NCBI RefSeq assembly: GCF_017316305.2 | Contig: NZ_CP147250.1 | Location: 1,074,001-1,138,000 of the forward strand | DNA: 64,000 bases | Direction of reading: 5' to 3' | From: Enterococcus sp. DIV1094 | GTDB taxonomy: Bacteria > Bacillota > Bacilli > Lactobacillales > Enterococcaceae | Shown here: positions 8,986 to 18,144 of the stretch, piece by piece | Numbering within the stretch: position 1 is the first letter of the stretch | Layout of the letters: the number at the start of each line of letters is the position of its first letter | Program-made: the position numbers and the translations under genes | Notes under the pieces: generated by a model | Database searches by the model: none | The model's input: only the letters and a program-made list of their open reading frames with translations | What the model was told of the DNA's origin: nothing

Positions 8986-10086
8986 TTAAAAAATTTGGAT
9001 ATCTTCTAAACTGATATCTTCTTCCTCTTTTTCAACTACTAAGTCCATCTCTTCTTCTGGCACGTTCTTTTTGATCACAGCTAAAACAACTGCTGTTACT
9101 AGCACGTTGACTAAGATCGCAATCACACCTGCCCATGGTCGAGACATCGTTGGGATCATCAAGACACCACCGAAAGGAACTGTTGCATCTGCACCTAAGA
9201 TCATCGTTGTCGCTCCACCAGCAAAGCCTCCGATTGCTGTTGCTACTACGCCACGTACGATATCATTCATCACTAAAGGAATGACACCTTCAACGATATT
9301 GATGACACCCATTGGCACTGCTGATTTCAATGTTTCTACTTCCACTTTAGTATAGATATTCTTGCGGAACATTTTTGCGATAAAATAAGCTAAGCCAAAG
9401 CCGATCGGTGTTGCTGTATTGACTAATTGCAATGCGGTGATTGGGCCGTTCAACCCTTCCGCTTGCATCGTCAACACAAAAGCAAATACAGTTTTGTTGA
9501 TTGGTCCACCGTAGTCGATCCCACTTAACAAACCGATCACACCACCAAAGATCAATAAAGAAGAATTGCCTAATCCATCTAAGAAATTCGTTAATAATAG
9601 CGTTAATGCGGCAATTGGTGCGCCAATGATATACACCATGATCAAGCCACCAACGATTGATGCGATAAACGGAATAATCAATGTCGGCATCAATCCTTTT
9701 GCCCATTTTGGAACTTTGACATGTTTTAAAATACCTAAAACAAGATAACCGGCTAAATAACCACCTAAAATCCCACCAATAAATCCAGCGCCAATAGCAT
9801 TCGCTGTTAAACCAATGATAAAACCTGGTGCGATCCCTGGTTTAGCTGCAATAGAATAAGAAATCCCCGTAGCGATCACAACTGGCAATAAACCTAGTCC
9901 TGCGCCACCCATCGTTGCTAGTGCATCCCAAATCGAAAACTCGCCTTGTACAAGCGTTCCTTGGCTTGTTCCACCAAAGGCCATACCGATCGCAATCAAG
10001 AATCCGGCACCACATACGATTGGAATCAAATATGAAATCGCTGTCAATAAATGTCCTTTTAAATTTAACCTTTTAATTGCCTCCAT
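8986..10086 (-). CDS. PTS fructose-family EIIC permease
   Basis: A 366-residue, very hydrophobic membrane permease with about nine or ten predicted membrane segments and the fructose-family EIIC pattern GIxYGGPINKTVFAF in the middle. The C-terminus is an acidic cytoplasmic tail rich in Glu. It carries the sugar across the membrane while the separate EIIA and EIIB proteins upstream provide the phosphate. The four PTS proteins are encoded as single-domain polypeptides rather than one fused enzyme. The neighbours (AlsE, transaldolase, transketolase) suggest a rare ketose or pentose rather than fructose; the real substrate is not readable from sequence. Confidence 0.9.
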   Translation of the reverse strand: MEAIKRLNLKGHLLTAISYLIPIVCGAGFLIAIGMAFGGTSQGTLVQGEFSIWDALATMGGAGLGLLPVVIATGISYSIAAKPGIAPGFIIGLTANAIGAGFIGGILGGYLAGYLVLGILKHVKVPKWAKGLMPTLIIPFIASIVGGLIMVYIIGAPIAALTLLLTNFLDGLGNSSLLIFGGVIGLLSGIDYGGPINKTVFAFVLTMQAEGLNGPITALQLVNTATPIGFGLAYFIAKMFRKNIYTKVEVETLKSAVPMGVINIVEGVIPLVMNDIVRGVVATAIGGFAGGATTMILGADATVPFGGVLMIPTMSRPWAGVIAILVNVLVTAVVLAVIKKNVPEEEMDLVVEKEEEDISLEDIQIF

Positions 10087-10110
10087 TTTTTGTCTCCCCC
10101 ATTCTGGTAA

Positions 10111-10425
10111 TTATTGTTGCACGACTACTTCTTCCACTTTTTCAATCAGTTTGCTCGGTGATTTCACAGCAACTTCAGTCGGTACTTGAACGATACGTTT
10201 TCCTTCAAAACGTTCACGCCCACTGATTTTGACATCTACTGCTAAAATCACAACATCTGCTTGACTGATTTGTTCTGCCGTCAATTCATTTTCGATCCCG
10301 ATCGTCCCTTGTGTTTCCACATGGATCTCATGACCTGCTTTTTTGGCGGCATTTTCCAACTTTTCTTGCGCAATGTACGTATGCGCGATTCCCACCGTAC
10401 ATGCTGCTACTCCAACGATTTTCAT
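10111..10425 (-). CDS. PTS fructose-family EIIB (copy 2)
   Basis: A 104-residue EIIB domain. The phosphorylated cysteine is Cys9 in VGVAACTVGIAHTY, and the rest matches fructose-type EIIB (KISGRERFEGK). It is nearly identical to the EIIB encoded at 10911-11222: the first ~52 residues are the same and differences cluster after that. The two copies flank the EIIA gene, so this is a recent tandem duplication. AAGGAGG precedes the ATG. It passes phosphate from EIIA to the sugar carried by EIIC. Confidence 0.92.
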   Translation of the reverse strand: MKIVGVAACTVGIAHTYIAQEKLENAAKKAGHEIHVETQGTIGIENELTAEQISQADVVILAVDVKISGRERFEGKRIVQVPTEVAVKSPSKLIEKVEEVVVQQ

Positions 10426-10445
10426 TTTTTCTTCCTCCTTACTCT

Positions 10446-10895
10446 TTATCCAAACGCAGCGATAACTTCATCGATTTCTTTTGCAGCAATCAATCGTTCA
10501 ACGACTTCATCATTTCCCAGCTTACGTGCAAACAAGGACAACAGTTTCAAGTGTTTTTGCGCACCTTCCGTATCATCTCCGACTGCAAATAAGATGATTC
10601 CTTTAACACCTTTGCCGTCTAATGTTTCCCAAGGGATCTCGGTTTCCGTCACTCCGATCGCCACACCGACTTTTTTCACATATGCGCTTTTTCCATGAGG
10701 GATAGCGATATAATTGCCGATACCTGTTTGACCTTGTGCTTCTCGTAAGTAAATGTCTTTCACAAATGCTTCGACATCCGTAATATATTCTTGTTCATAT
10801 AAGCGATTAGCTAATTCATACAAGACCGCATCTTTCGTTTTTCCATCTAAGTTCGTTTTGATAATTGTTGGATCAATGATTTCTTTGATCTCCAT
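10446..10895 (-). CDS. PTS fructose/mannitol-family EIIA
   Basis: A 149-residue cytoplasmic phosphocarrier. The active His67 is in IAIPHGKSAYVKK, the typical EIIA(Fru/Mtl) context. It receives phosphate from HPr and passes it to EIIB. I chose the ATG at 10895 because GAGGAG lies eight bases upstream; a GTG three codons earlier overlaps that site. It lies between the two EIIB copies. Confidence 0.92.
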   Translation of the reverse strand: MEIKEIIDPTIIKTNLDGKTKDAVLYELANRLYEQEYITDVEAFVKDIYLREAQGQTGIGNYIAIPHGKSAYVKKVGVAIGVTETEIPWETLDGKGVKGIILFAVGDDTEGAQKHLKLLSLFARKLGNDEVVERLIAAKEIDEVIAAFG

Positions 10896-10910
10896 TTTCC
10901 TCACTCCTCG

Positions 10911-11222
10911 TTAGTTACTGACAACTTCCATTGCTTTTTCGATTAATTTATTTGGTGATTTGACCGCGATCTCAGTTGGGACTTGGATGATTTTCTTTCC
11001 TTCAAAACGTTCACGTCCACTGATTTTGACATCCACTGCGAGAATCACGAGATCCGCTTGGTCGATCGCTTCTTGCGACAATTCATTCTCGATTCCAATC
11101 GTTCCTTGCGTTTCTACATGGATCTCATGTCCCGCTTTTTTTGCGGCATTCTCTAATTTTTCTTGTGCAATATACGTATGCGCAATACCCACGGTACACG
11201 CTGCTACTCCAACGATTTTCAT
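10911..11222 (-). CDS. PTS fructose-family EIIB (copy 1)
   Basis: A 103-residue EIIB with phospho-Cys9 (VAACTVGIAHTY). It is a close paralogue of the EIIB at 10111-10425, differing mainly around residue 53 (LSQEAIDQADL against LTAEQISQADV) and at the extreme C-terminus. The ATG at 11222 is preceded by GGAGG eight bases upstream; a TTG five codons earlier sits on that ribosome site and is unlikely. The duplication may allow two phosphorelay partners or simply raise dosage. Confidence 0.92.
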   Translation of the reverse strand: MKIVGVAACTVGIAHTYIAQEKLENAAKKAGHEIHVETQGTIGIENELSQEAIDQADLVILAVDVKISGRERFEGKKIIQVPTEIAVKSPNKLIEKAMEVVSN

Positions 11223-11252
11223 TTTTTGTTCCTCCAATTTTTAGTCGTATTT

Positions 11253-11663
11253 TTATGGTTTTGCGAAATTCCCTGCTTTCAAATCATCTAGATAATCCGG
11301 ATCAGCAAGTTTTCGCATAAAATCAGCAAGTCGTCGTTTGACTGCCAATGTTTCATTTTCTGCTAGTAAGACAACAATGATCAATTCTACTTGTGCGATT
11401 CGTTCCGACCATTCAGTGATTGGTTCTTCCGGACGAATCAGCCAAATCTGTGTTTTAGTTAACGCTGAATGTTCAAGATGAGGGAGAATCACACCTTCCT
11501 CAATTTGAATATCGCCTGCCGCTTCACGTTCAAGTAATGCCTGGTAAATCATTTGCGCCGCTTCCTTTGACGTAGGAAAAGCTTGTTCACTGATCCATTC
11601 ATACGTCGCTACTTTAGAAGTAAGTGCGATCTGATCGAATATTTCCACAAAATTATCTGTCAT
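11253..11663 (-). CDS. PTS EIIA-like protein
   Basis: A 136-residue EIIA-family protein with the probable phospho-His62 in VILPHLEHSAL. It is clearly diverged from the EIIA at 10446-10895, with a shorter and different surround of the histidine. Its start lies 11 bp inside the end of the regulator gene, so the two are co-translated. It may phosphorylate the regulator's PRD or EIIB-like domains rather than act in transport, or it may be a second transport EIIA. The sequence does not decide between these. Confidence 0.8.
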   Translation of the reverse strand: MTDNFVEIFDQIALTSKVATYEWISEQAFPTSKEAAQMIYQALLEREAAGDIQIEEGVILPHLEHSALTKTQIWLIRPEEPITEWSERIAQVELIIVVLLAENETLAVKRRLADFMRKLADPDYLDDLKAGNFAKP

Positions 11664-13137
11664 GATAAATGTCCTCGATTTTCTTTTGGATTCTTGACTG
11701 ATCGTCAGCAGTCAACATCGCACTAACGATCAAAGATTGGATAGGAAATGCTTCTTTCAAGCCAACTGTCGTTAAAATCAATTCGATCCCTGGTGTCTTT
11801 TCTAACACCGACTGGTAATTTTTTGTACTGATCACATCGACGATCTCTAATTCAGGGAATTTTTTAGCTAACTTCACTTTCAATAGTTCAGAAGTCCCAA
11901 CACCGGTCGTACACATGATCAGCGTTTGAATTGGAAATTGGTGCGTCTCGATCATTCGGGCAAAATACAATGTAATGAACCCGATCTCATCGGGAGTGAT
12001 CGTTGGTAATTGAAAGGTTTGACTCACCTGTTCTGATACTTCCGCTACAGTATTGAAAATCGTTTCATACGTTAACTGGATTTGATCCAACAAACTATTT
12101 TTGACCCTGATTTGATGACGCAAGCGATTGATCAATGGTTTGATATGATTGGCAAGATCTGTAAAAATCAGCTCATTTGCCACGTTGAGATTTAGCTTTT
12201 CACCGACTTGATGCAAATAATAAGAGGTAATCTCAATCACTTCTTCCGTGAACGTTTGTGTTTTCGATTGGTTATTATCTGTTCTAGAAGAAAGTAGATA
12301 TTGATAGAGATAATAGATTTCGCTGACTGGTAATTTAGTTTTCAAGTACACTTCTACTTGGCGGATCACTTCGATCGCAATATCACGAATCACAGATTCT
12401 TTATCTAAAAATTGCAATTGTTCCATCGTTAATTTTTCACCAGCCGCTTGGTAATTCGTCTTCCTTGCTCGACGTACAGCAATATATAGATGGGAGAAAA
12501 TGTTAATATTGTAAGGATAAGGAATCGTTCCATTCAATTTCTTTTCAATCAGCTTGATCTGTTCGATGACAAAATTCGCATCATAACGATTGAAGTCGAA
12601 TTCATCAGATAAAGCGATTTCATCAATATCGAAAATATTCAATCGCTGAATCAATTCAGTGATTGCTCGGCGGATATTCTCTTCTTTCCCTTCGATGGCT
12701 AATGTCCGATTTTTGCGGATCAACTGTAGATCATACGTTGCGATCCGTTCGGCAATGATTTTTTCATCATTTGCAATGGCTGAGTCACCGACATAATACG
12801 TTTGATACAAATCAATGACTTTCAGTGCTTTAGGAGAGGATAATAATAATTCTTCCATTACATTATTTTGTCGTTCTGACGGAAGGACTTCCACAGAAGA
12901 CACAATCGTTTGGTTCGTCTGTGCAATATATTTCTCATAATCAAGTTTGTATCCTCGACCCTTTTCAGACAAAATCAGCGGGCCATTCGGAAACTCATCA
13001 TTGATTTTTTTAACTAAGCGGTAGACGGTCTTGGTAGAGGTACTCATTAACTCTGCCAACACTTCAGACGTAACATAATCTCGTTGTTTTGATAAAAGAA
13101 GCGTTAATTTATTCCCTCGATCCATTTGACTAGTCAT
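11653..13137 (-). CDS. PRD-containing transcriptional regulator (BglG/MtlR type)
   Basis: A 494-residue activator or antiterminator of the PTS-regulated kind. The N-terminal helix-turn-helix (about residues 10-50, TSTKTVYRLVKKI) indicates DNA binding rather than RNA antitermination. A second HTH/linker region and PRD-type domains (His-containing helices near residues 215-330) follow, then an EIIB-like domain with Cys in IMCTTGVGTSELLK near residue 408. Phosphorylation by the operon's own EIIB/EIIA would report sugar availability. GGGGGA lies eight bases before the ATG. It is the first gene of the operon, so autoregulation is likely. Confidence 0.88.
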   Translation of the reverse strand: MTSQMDRGNKLTLLLSKQRDYVTSEVLAELMSTSTKTVYRLVKKINDEFPNGPLILSEKGRGYKLDYEKYIAQTNQTIVSSVEVLPSERQNNVMEELLLSSPKALKVIDLYQTYYVGDSAIANDEKIIAERIATYDLQLIRKNRTLAIEGKEENIRRAITELIQRLNIFDIDEIALSDEFDFNRYDANFVIEQIKLIEKKLNGTIPYPYNINIFSHLYIAVRRARKTNYQAAGEKLTMEQLQFLDKESVIRDIAIEVIRQVEVYLKTKLPVSEIYYLYQYLLSSRTDNNQSKTQTFTEEVIEITSYYLHQVGEKLNLNVANELIFTDLANHIKPLINRLRHQIRVKNSLLDQIQLTYETIFNTVAEVSEQVSQTFQLPTITPDEIGFITLYFARMIETHQFPIQTLIMCTTGVGTSELLKVKLAKKFPELEIVDVISTKNYQSVLEKTPGIELILTTVGLKEAFPIQSLIVSAMLTADDQSRIQKKIEDIYHDR

Positions 13138-13235
13138 AGCTCTATCCCCCCTGTATCTTTATCATAAGCGATTTTTTTGATCCTGCTTCACTACACAATG
13201 TCCATTGCAGCGGACAAAATGTATTCGGTTACACA

Positions 13236-13423
13236 AGGTTGTGAGAAAAGCGCTTTGACCTGAGCAGTAAGATGGAAAATCAGAAAATAGCTTTTCATAT
13301 TTTTTGATTTTTCAGCTTAATGTTGAAGGTCAGCTTTTCGAACACCGTTTATTAGGTTGTGAGAAAAGCGTTCATCTCCAAACACCTAAGAATCTGCCCC
13401 TCATTCCCAGCTTCTTCACAACC
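13236..13423. repeat. Dispersed imperfect palindromic repeat, copy 3 plus a degenerate neighbour
   Basis: In reverse orientation to copies 1 and 2. AGGTTGTG at 13236-13243 begins the unit, a hairpin of the same layout follows, and the block complementary to ATAAACGGTGTTC is at 13340-13352. A second AGGTTGTG (13354) through CACAACC (13417) looks like a shortened relative. Confidence 0.6.
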
Positions 13424-13738
13424 ATATAGTTACATTATTTAAACTAAAGATAACTATATGAAAACATAACACTTTGGTCATAAATTTTAAAGCGAACATC
13501 ATAAATAACCTTTTGAAATATTTTTTAATTTAAGATTTTATTCTCTCAACCAGCTTGATTGATTCGTAATGCCAACATGGATTCTTTGAACAGCCTCACA
13601 GCTTTAAAATAACTTGCGGCATTAATTGAAATAACTTTGTTTGCCCTAAAATAAGTACAGCAAGTGAACCTACAAATTACACAATATCTCTAACATAGAA
13701 TACACAGCCTATCATAGAGAGATATTTTCTGCATAAAT

Positions 13739-13790
13739 AAGGCGACACCCACAAAAATACAAAGAATTTTCATGGATGTCGCCTTGTTTA
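13739..13790 (-). terminator. Intrinsic terminator behind the large WxL gene
   Basis: AAGGCGACACCC and GGATGTCGCCTT pair over 11-12 bp with a T-rich tail on the minus-strand side. It lies about 90 bp after the stop of the WxL gene that reads towards it. Confidence 0.75.
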
Positions 13791-13875
13791 TTGAGGCTAA
13801 AAACTCACGTCCTACCTCAATTTTTCAATCAAATAAGTGTTCAAATGACTTTGCTTCCATTAGCAATATTCCTCA

Positions 13876-16197
13876 TCAATTAGCTGGTACATCACTTAAT
13901 GACCAATTGATCGTCGCTTGGTAAGGCTTCCCTACCGCAACCTGATCGCCATCGACATTTAACTGGACATTTTCATAACTTAACTCCCAGGCACCTTGAC
14001 CCGTACCAGCAGTGGCATCCATGACAGATACAGCCGCACCGTCTTCTTGTAAGGTAAAGTCAAGCGCTTGAGGTTCTTTTGCAGTATTTCCTGTCGCTGT
14101 GCTTAGATTGCCTGCATGAAAACTGATACTTGCGCCTTTTAAGAAGGTGCCAAACGGTGCTGTACCCAAATCAGCTGTTGGATCACTCGTAAATTGTTGC
14201 GTCATTGATGCTGTCACATGCCAGCCTTTGTTTGTATAGGATTCATCGGTGACTTTTAATCCTGTCTGCGCCTCACTGTCATATGCGTGAGTACCTGATT
14301 TCAATGCCTGTGTCCCAAATTCCACGGTTGGTACTTCATCAAGTGTTGGCAAAGCCGGTGGCGCTGTGACATTCAGAGTAAAAGCCACAGTGCCTGCGTG
14401 GTAATACTTATTTGCGTCAACGGCTAAAGCCTCGCTCAGACTGCCATACGTATTGCCATCAGGCGCTGTCACATCTTTGATTGTGGCACCAGCGGGAAGT
14501 TCAGGTAAATGATCACTCGGATCTTTGATGACTCCACCGGTTACACCTGTTTCAGTCGGAATCACAGGCAGATCAGGAACATTGGGTCTCGTACCCTCTA
14601 CATATTTATAGGAAAAACTAGCCGAAGCTGCATCGGTCGCTAAGTAAATCGTAAAATAATTCGCCCAAGGATTGTTGGCTAAATCATCAAATTTTGAATT
14701 GGCAGTAACCGCTGAAGCAATATCCGGATATGTTTTCCCACCTTGACCGTCAGGAGCCACAACGTGATCTAATTTATATCCTGTTGGTACGCTTAATTTA
14801 GGTACTGTTGGGAAGGTTGCCCCATATTTACCAGTAAACGACGGTGGACTAGCCAATGGTAATGCTGGCGCCGATCCTGCTGTGAACGAGAGGGTCGAGG
14901 CTGGATGACCACCCATCAATCCTGTGATTGGATCTGTTACGACCCCAGTTCCTGGCGTATCTTTTAGGTAATATGTTCTGAAATCCACTTTCTCGTCAAT
15001 AGGCGTATAATAAACATTGATCGCGTTAGGATTTGCTTTGACATATTCATCATAGTTAGCCACAGAGATTGATTCCCCACTTAAAAAAGTATATCCGGTA
15101 AGCGCTGGTGCACGATAAGTGAAATTGTCTGAGGCATTCGCTGCACCGTCTGTTACACCGATCTTGTCACCCACATTCGCAGTGATCGTAGCTGCTTCTA
15201 CTTTTTTGATGGGTTCATTCGTCGTCGCATCGATAAAGTTCACTGGGAAAGTCACCGTACCACGAGTCGCCATAAATGAAGCATTTTTAGAAGCATTACC
15301 ACTTTCGATCACGCCAGTGTTGTTCCCTGTAATTGCCAAGCTACCAAAAGAAATATTTTTTCTAATGGTGATCGTTCTTGAAATTGTTTTTGGACCGTAT
15401 GCGCCATTATTGTTATAGCCAGTGTCTGGCGTAGAAGTAAGTGATAGTTTGCCAGTGTAAGTACCATTTTTATTATCTACAATATCCGACCAAGCCAATG
15501 TTTGTGTTTCAGAGCTCCAACGAGTTGTTCCAGACCCTTGAAACTGCAACGGCGCTGACGCTTCTACCCATGGAACAGTAGCGGTACTTGATTGTTCGAT
15601 AGCCCCAGTTGAATCTGTCTTTCGAATTTCGATTTTATCCTGACCTTTATTGGTGCCAGTTGGGCCATCAAATGCACTGTTGTACCAAATGTCACGCCCT
15701 ACAAAGAAACTGTCTTTTAAGCCAGCGATCCCTAACTTCTGTCCCGTTGCATTCGGTGCATTTTGTTTGATCGTCTCGTTATTTGCCGGAGTTAAAAAGA
15801 ATCCCGCAGCATCCCCCATTTTCCAAACATCTGCTTTATCATACCAATAGGGCGTTTTGATCGTTAGTGGTTTAGAAAAATCAAGTGTTGCGATGGTAGA
15901 TTGATAGACCCATGAATTTTTAACTGAATTGGCTAACCAGAGATAATTATTTCCCGAAGGATCCCATTTCCACCACTTGCTATCCCCTGTTAATATACTC
16001 CAGTTATTGGGATTTTGTTGAAAGGTGCTATCCAAAGTATGGTTGCCAGTATCTGAATTTTTCCCAGGCTCTAATGTACCAGAAATAGCCGTAGCCGCTT
16101 CAACTTGATCTCCAAAATTGGGACTCAAAAAGGGCGATAGAGCAAGGATACTGAACCCGATAGTAATTTTTGATATGATTGTTTTCTTTTTATTCAT
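13876..16197 (-). CDS. Large WxL-domain surface protein with lectin-like N-terminus
   Basis: A 773-residue secreted protein. A signal peptide (MNKKKTIISKITIGFSILAL, cut near residue 34) is followed by a Trp-rich domain of roughly 200 residues resembling bacterial L-type lectin-like domains (WWKWDPSGNNYLWL, AAGFFLTPA). Then come MucBP-like spacer repeats with a VTAPDG-TY pattern, and a C-terminal WxL domain with the paired motifs GWHVTA and INWSLSDVPAN. WxL domains attach non-covalently to peptidoglycan. I prefer the ATG at 16197 because the GTG upstream has no ribosome site and would precede the signal peptide with extra basic residues. It is divergent from a Mga-like regulator that probably controls it. 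A role in carbohydrate or host-surface binding is inferred. Confidence 0.9.
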   Translation of the reverse strand: MNKKKTIISKITIGFSILALSPFLSPNFGDQVEAATAISGTLEPGKNSDTGNHTLDSTFQQNPNNWSILTGDSKWWKWDPSGNNYLWLANSVKNSWVYQSTIATLDFSKPLTIKTPYWYDKADVWKMGDAAGFFLTPANNETIKQNAPNATGQKLGIAGLKDSFFVGRDIWYNSAFDGPTGTNKGQDKIEIRKTDSTGAIEQSSTATVPWVEASAPLQFQGSGTTRWSSETQTLAWSDIVDNKNGTYTGKLSLTSTPDTGYNNNGAYGPKTISRTITIRKNISFGSLAITGNNTGVIESGNASKNASFMATRGTVTFPVNFIDATTNEPIKKVEAATITANVGDKIGVTDGAANASDNFTYRAPALTGYTFLSGESISVANYDEYVKANPNAINVYYTPIDEKVDFRTYYLKDTPGTGVVTDPITGLMGGHPASTLSFTAGSAPALPLASPPSFTGKYGATFPTVPKLSVPTGYKLDHVVAPDGQGGKTYPDIASAVTANSKFDDLANNPWANYFTIYLATDAASASFSYKYVEGTRPNVPDLPVIPTETGVTGGVIKDPSDHLPELPAGATIKDVTAPDGNTYGSLSEALAVDANKYYHAGTVAFTLNVTAPPALPTLDEVPTVEFGTQALKSGTHAYDSEAQTGLKVTDESYTNKGWHVTASMTQQFTSDPTADLGTAPFGTFLKGASISFHAGNLSTATGNTAKEPQALDFTLQEDGAAVSVMDATAGTGQGAWELSYENVQLNVDGDQVAVGKPYQATINWSLSDVPAN

Positions 16198-16405
16198 CCA
16201 TTTTCTCTTCTTTCTTTTGAGATGGTTGCGCACTTATAAGACACAAAGTATGCGGTATCTTGCTGAAGACAGCACTTCTATTTTTCACGGCCTATACATA
16301 ATGAGTATTATTTATCGATTAAAGCAAATCATAAAAACGTATGACAGCTGTCTACATTTTTTTAATCATTTCATTTATTTAGTAGGTTTTCTCATGAGAT
16401 ATCTA

Positions 16406-16411
16406 TATAAT
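16406..16411 (+). promoter_or_regulatory. Candidate -10 of the Mga-like regulator gene
   Basis: A perfect TATAAT lies about 55 bp before the regulator start, with no convincing -35. The 269-bp divergent region 16198-16466 should also hold the WxL promoter, which I could not pin down. Confidence 0.35.
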
Positions 16412-16466
16412 ATTGAATAAGAAACGTGCCATTTTAATTTGATCCAAGCACAGTGGAGGTGAAGTC

Positions 16467-17957
16467 ATGAGAGAATATTTTTTTAATTATAAAGAAAATG
16501 AAATTATCCAGTTCTTCCAATACTGTTATATAAATAAAAAAGATTATTATCCAAAGAAAAGTATCCAAGAAGCACTAAATATTTCAGAGTATCGTTATAA
16601 AGCAATCGGAAACAGAGTGGAAGAAATAAAAGAACAGTATCCAACTTTTGACTTCAGCTATGATAAGCATGGCTTATCTATCTGTTTTTCAAAAGAATTT
16701 TTGTTACTTAAAGTCTACATTCTCCTATTTAAAGAAACTGTTGGATTTAAATTCGTCCTTTCTATTTATAAAGAAGAATTTCAAAACTTATCCTCTTTTT
16801 CTGAGTCTGTCCATATGCACCAACAAAGTGTGTTACCTAAGCTGAAACCTGTACGAGTGCTGCTTGGGGAACACTCCCTTGAGTATTTGTTATTCAAGAA
16901 AAAAATCAGTGGTGAAGAATACCGTATCCGTCATTTTTTCTTTGAACTTTTCTGGCATTTACATGATGAGAGGGAACCGATCATCCCTGAATATCCTGAG
17001 AGTTTCCAAGCACTCGCGGCAATGATCCACGAATATTTGCCGATGCATTCTCGTGAAGATATCCGTAAGCTCTATTTATTTATGAAGATCACACAACACA
17101 GAATAAATCATGGTCATCCGATCACTAGCTTACCTGCCACGATCGCAGAAGTTAGAAATCCTTTGATCACTTATGACGTTTTCAAACAACAAATACAATC
17201 AAAAGAAATCGCTAGTCGCTTTTTCAAAAAAATATTAACTGAAACAGAAATCAATTATCTTTACTACGTGTTCACTGTCGTGCCTACTTACACTTATCAT
17301 GAAAAGGAGGAATTACCACCTTGTCGTGACTTTTATACGGAGGAGTACAAACAGCTTGAACAATCGATTTTAGAACAACTTTTTCAACAAACGGAGCGAC
17401 GATTGACCTTGCAACAGGAACGTTTTCTCTCCCTCAACATGATCTATCGAGTAACCTATTTTCTCAGTTATGGAAGTGACAGCTACGTGCCGCCTTACTC
17501 TGATTTAGAGCATTTCTATTATGGCGATCCAACAAAGGACCATTATTTTAAAATCGTAGACAAGATTATTTCTCAAATTCCACTAAAAGAAGAAAAATGG
17601 CAACGGATCTTCAATAGTCAGTCTTTTCGTTTCTCGTTGTTCCAACTATTGTCATGGGTCCTTGAAGAACAGCTAGATTCAGTGAAAGTAGCCATACTGA
17701 CTAAATATGGAAAACTCCATAAAACAGAGCTCGTCCGCTACTTAGAAAAACTAAATCCCAGACCCATCGAAGTGGTGGAATATGATAAATGGCCTGAGAT
17801 CATCTTTTGTGACTTTCCATTAAAAGAAGGACAGGAAATCAATCCAAAGGCAGAAATCTATTTTATCGGTGTCAAACCAACTCCGTTACAATGGCTCGAG
17901 ATCGTGAATTTCATTGATACCTTCCGTACGAAAAAGCAATTTGGCCATTTAGAATGA
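16467..17957 (+). CDS. Mga-like helix-turn-helix regulator
   Basis: A 496-residue protein with an N-terminal HTH-like segment (SIQEALNISEYRYKAIGNRVEEI, near residues 33-56), a long helical middle resembling PRD domains and a C-terminal part of EIIB-like size. This is the layout of Mga/AtxA-type virulence regulators. AGGTGAAGTC precedes the ATG. It is divergent from the large WxL gene, and enterococcal WxL loci often carry such regulators, so activation of that gene is likely. Sequence identity to Mga is low and the assignment rests mainly on architecture and context. Confidence 0.7.
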   Translation: MREYFFNYKENEIIQFFQYCYINKKDYYPKKSIQEALNISEYRYKAIGNRVEEIKEQYPTFDFSYDKHGLSICFSKEFLLLKVYILLFKETVGFKFVLSIYKEEFQNLSSFSESVHMHQQSVLPKLKPVRVLLGEHSLEYLLFKKKISGEEYRIRHFFFELFWHLHDEREPIIPEYPESFQALAAMIHEYLPMHSREDIRKLYLFMKITQHRINHGHPITSLPATIAEVRNPLITYDVFKQQIQSKEIASRFFKKILTETEINYLYYVFTVVPTYTYHEKEELPPCRDFYTEEYKQLEQSILEQLFQQTERRLTLQQERFLSLNMIYRVTYFLSYGSDSYVPPYSDLEHFYYGDPTKDHYFKIVDKIISQIPLKEEKWQRIFNSQSFRFSLFQLLSWVLEEQLDSVKVAILTKYGKLHKTELVRYLEKLNPRPIEVVEYDKWPEIIFCDFPLKEGQEINPKAEIYFIGVKPTPLQWLEIVNFIDTFRTKKQFGHLE

Positions 17958-18047
17958 GCGAATAAGCAGCAAAAAAACAAAAATACGAGAAGCTCTTTTC
18001 GGTTTTTACTGCTCATTTACCGGAGCTGTGCGCTTCTGTCACAACCT
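17957..18047. repeat. Dispersed imperfect palindromic repeat, copy 4 (terminator-like)
   Basis: AAGCAGCAAAAAAAC at about 17965 pairs imperfectly with GTTTTTACTGCTCATT, and the unit ends GCGCTTCTGTCACAACCT (18030-18047), the hallmark end of the repeat family. Here it sits directly behind the regulator stop and may serve as its terminator. Confidence 0.6.
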
Positions 18048-18144
18048 CCTACTCTATCTAAACTCTTGATTTTCAAGAATGACGGTCAATCAAACGTCTA
18101 TCAAACGAAAGGGCAGTAACGTTGATATTTTTGAGCGTTCCCCG

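Larger units (their letters stand above)
13138..13875. other. Intergenic region with palindromes, no supported gene
   Basis: This 738-bp gap carries copies of the dispersed palindromic repeat (13236-13423). It also has CATATAGTTA/TAACTATATG inverted arms at 13423-13432 and 13451-13460, and AATATCTCT/AGAGATATT at 13683-13691 and 13718-13726. A short minus-strand stretch near 13550-13640 translates without stops (ending LFKESMLALRINQAG) and may be debris of an older gene; I do not recognise it. Confidence 0.5.

Noticed and set aside
13550..13640. Remnant of a transposase in the gap before the WxL gene
   Set aside because: A short stop-free stretch exists, but no recognisable transposase motif or terminal inverted repeats could be found.
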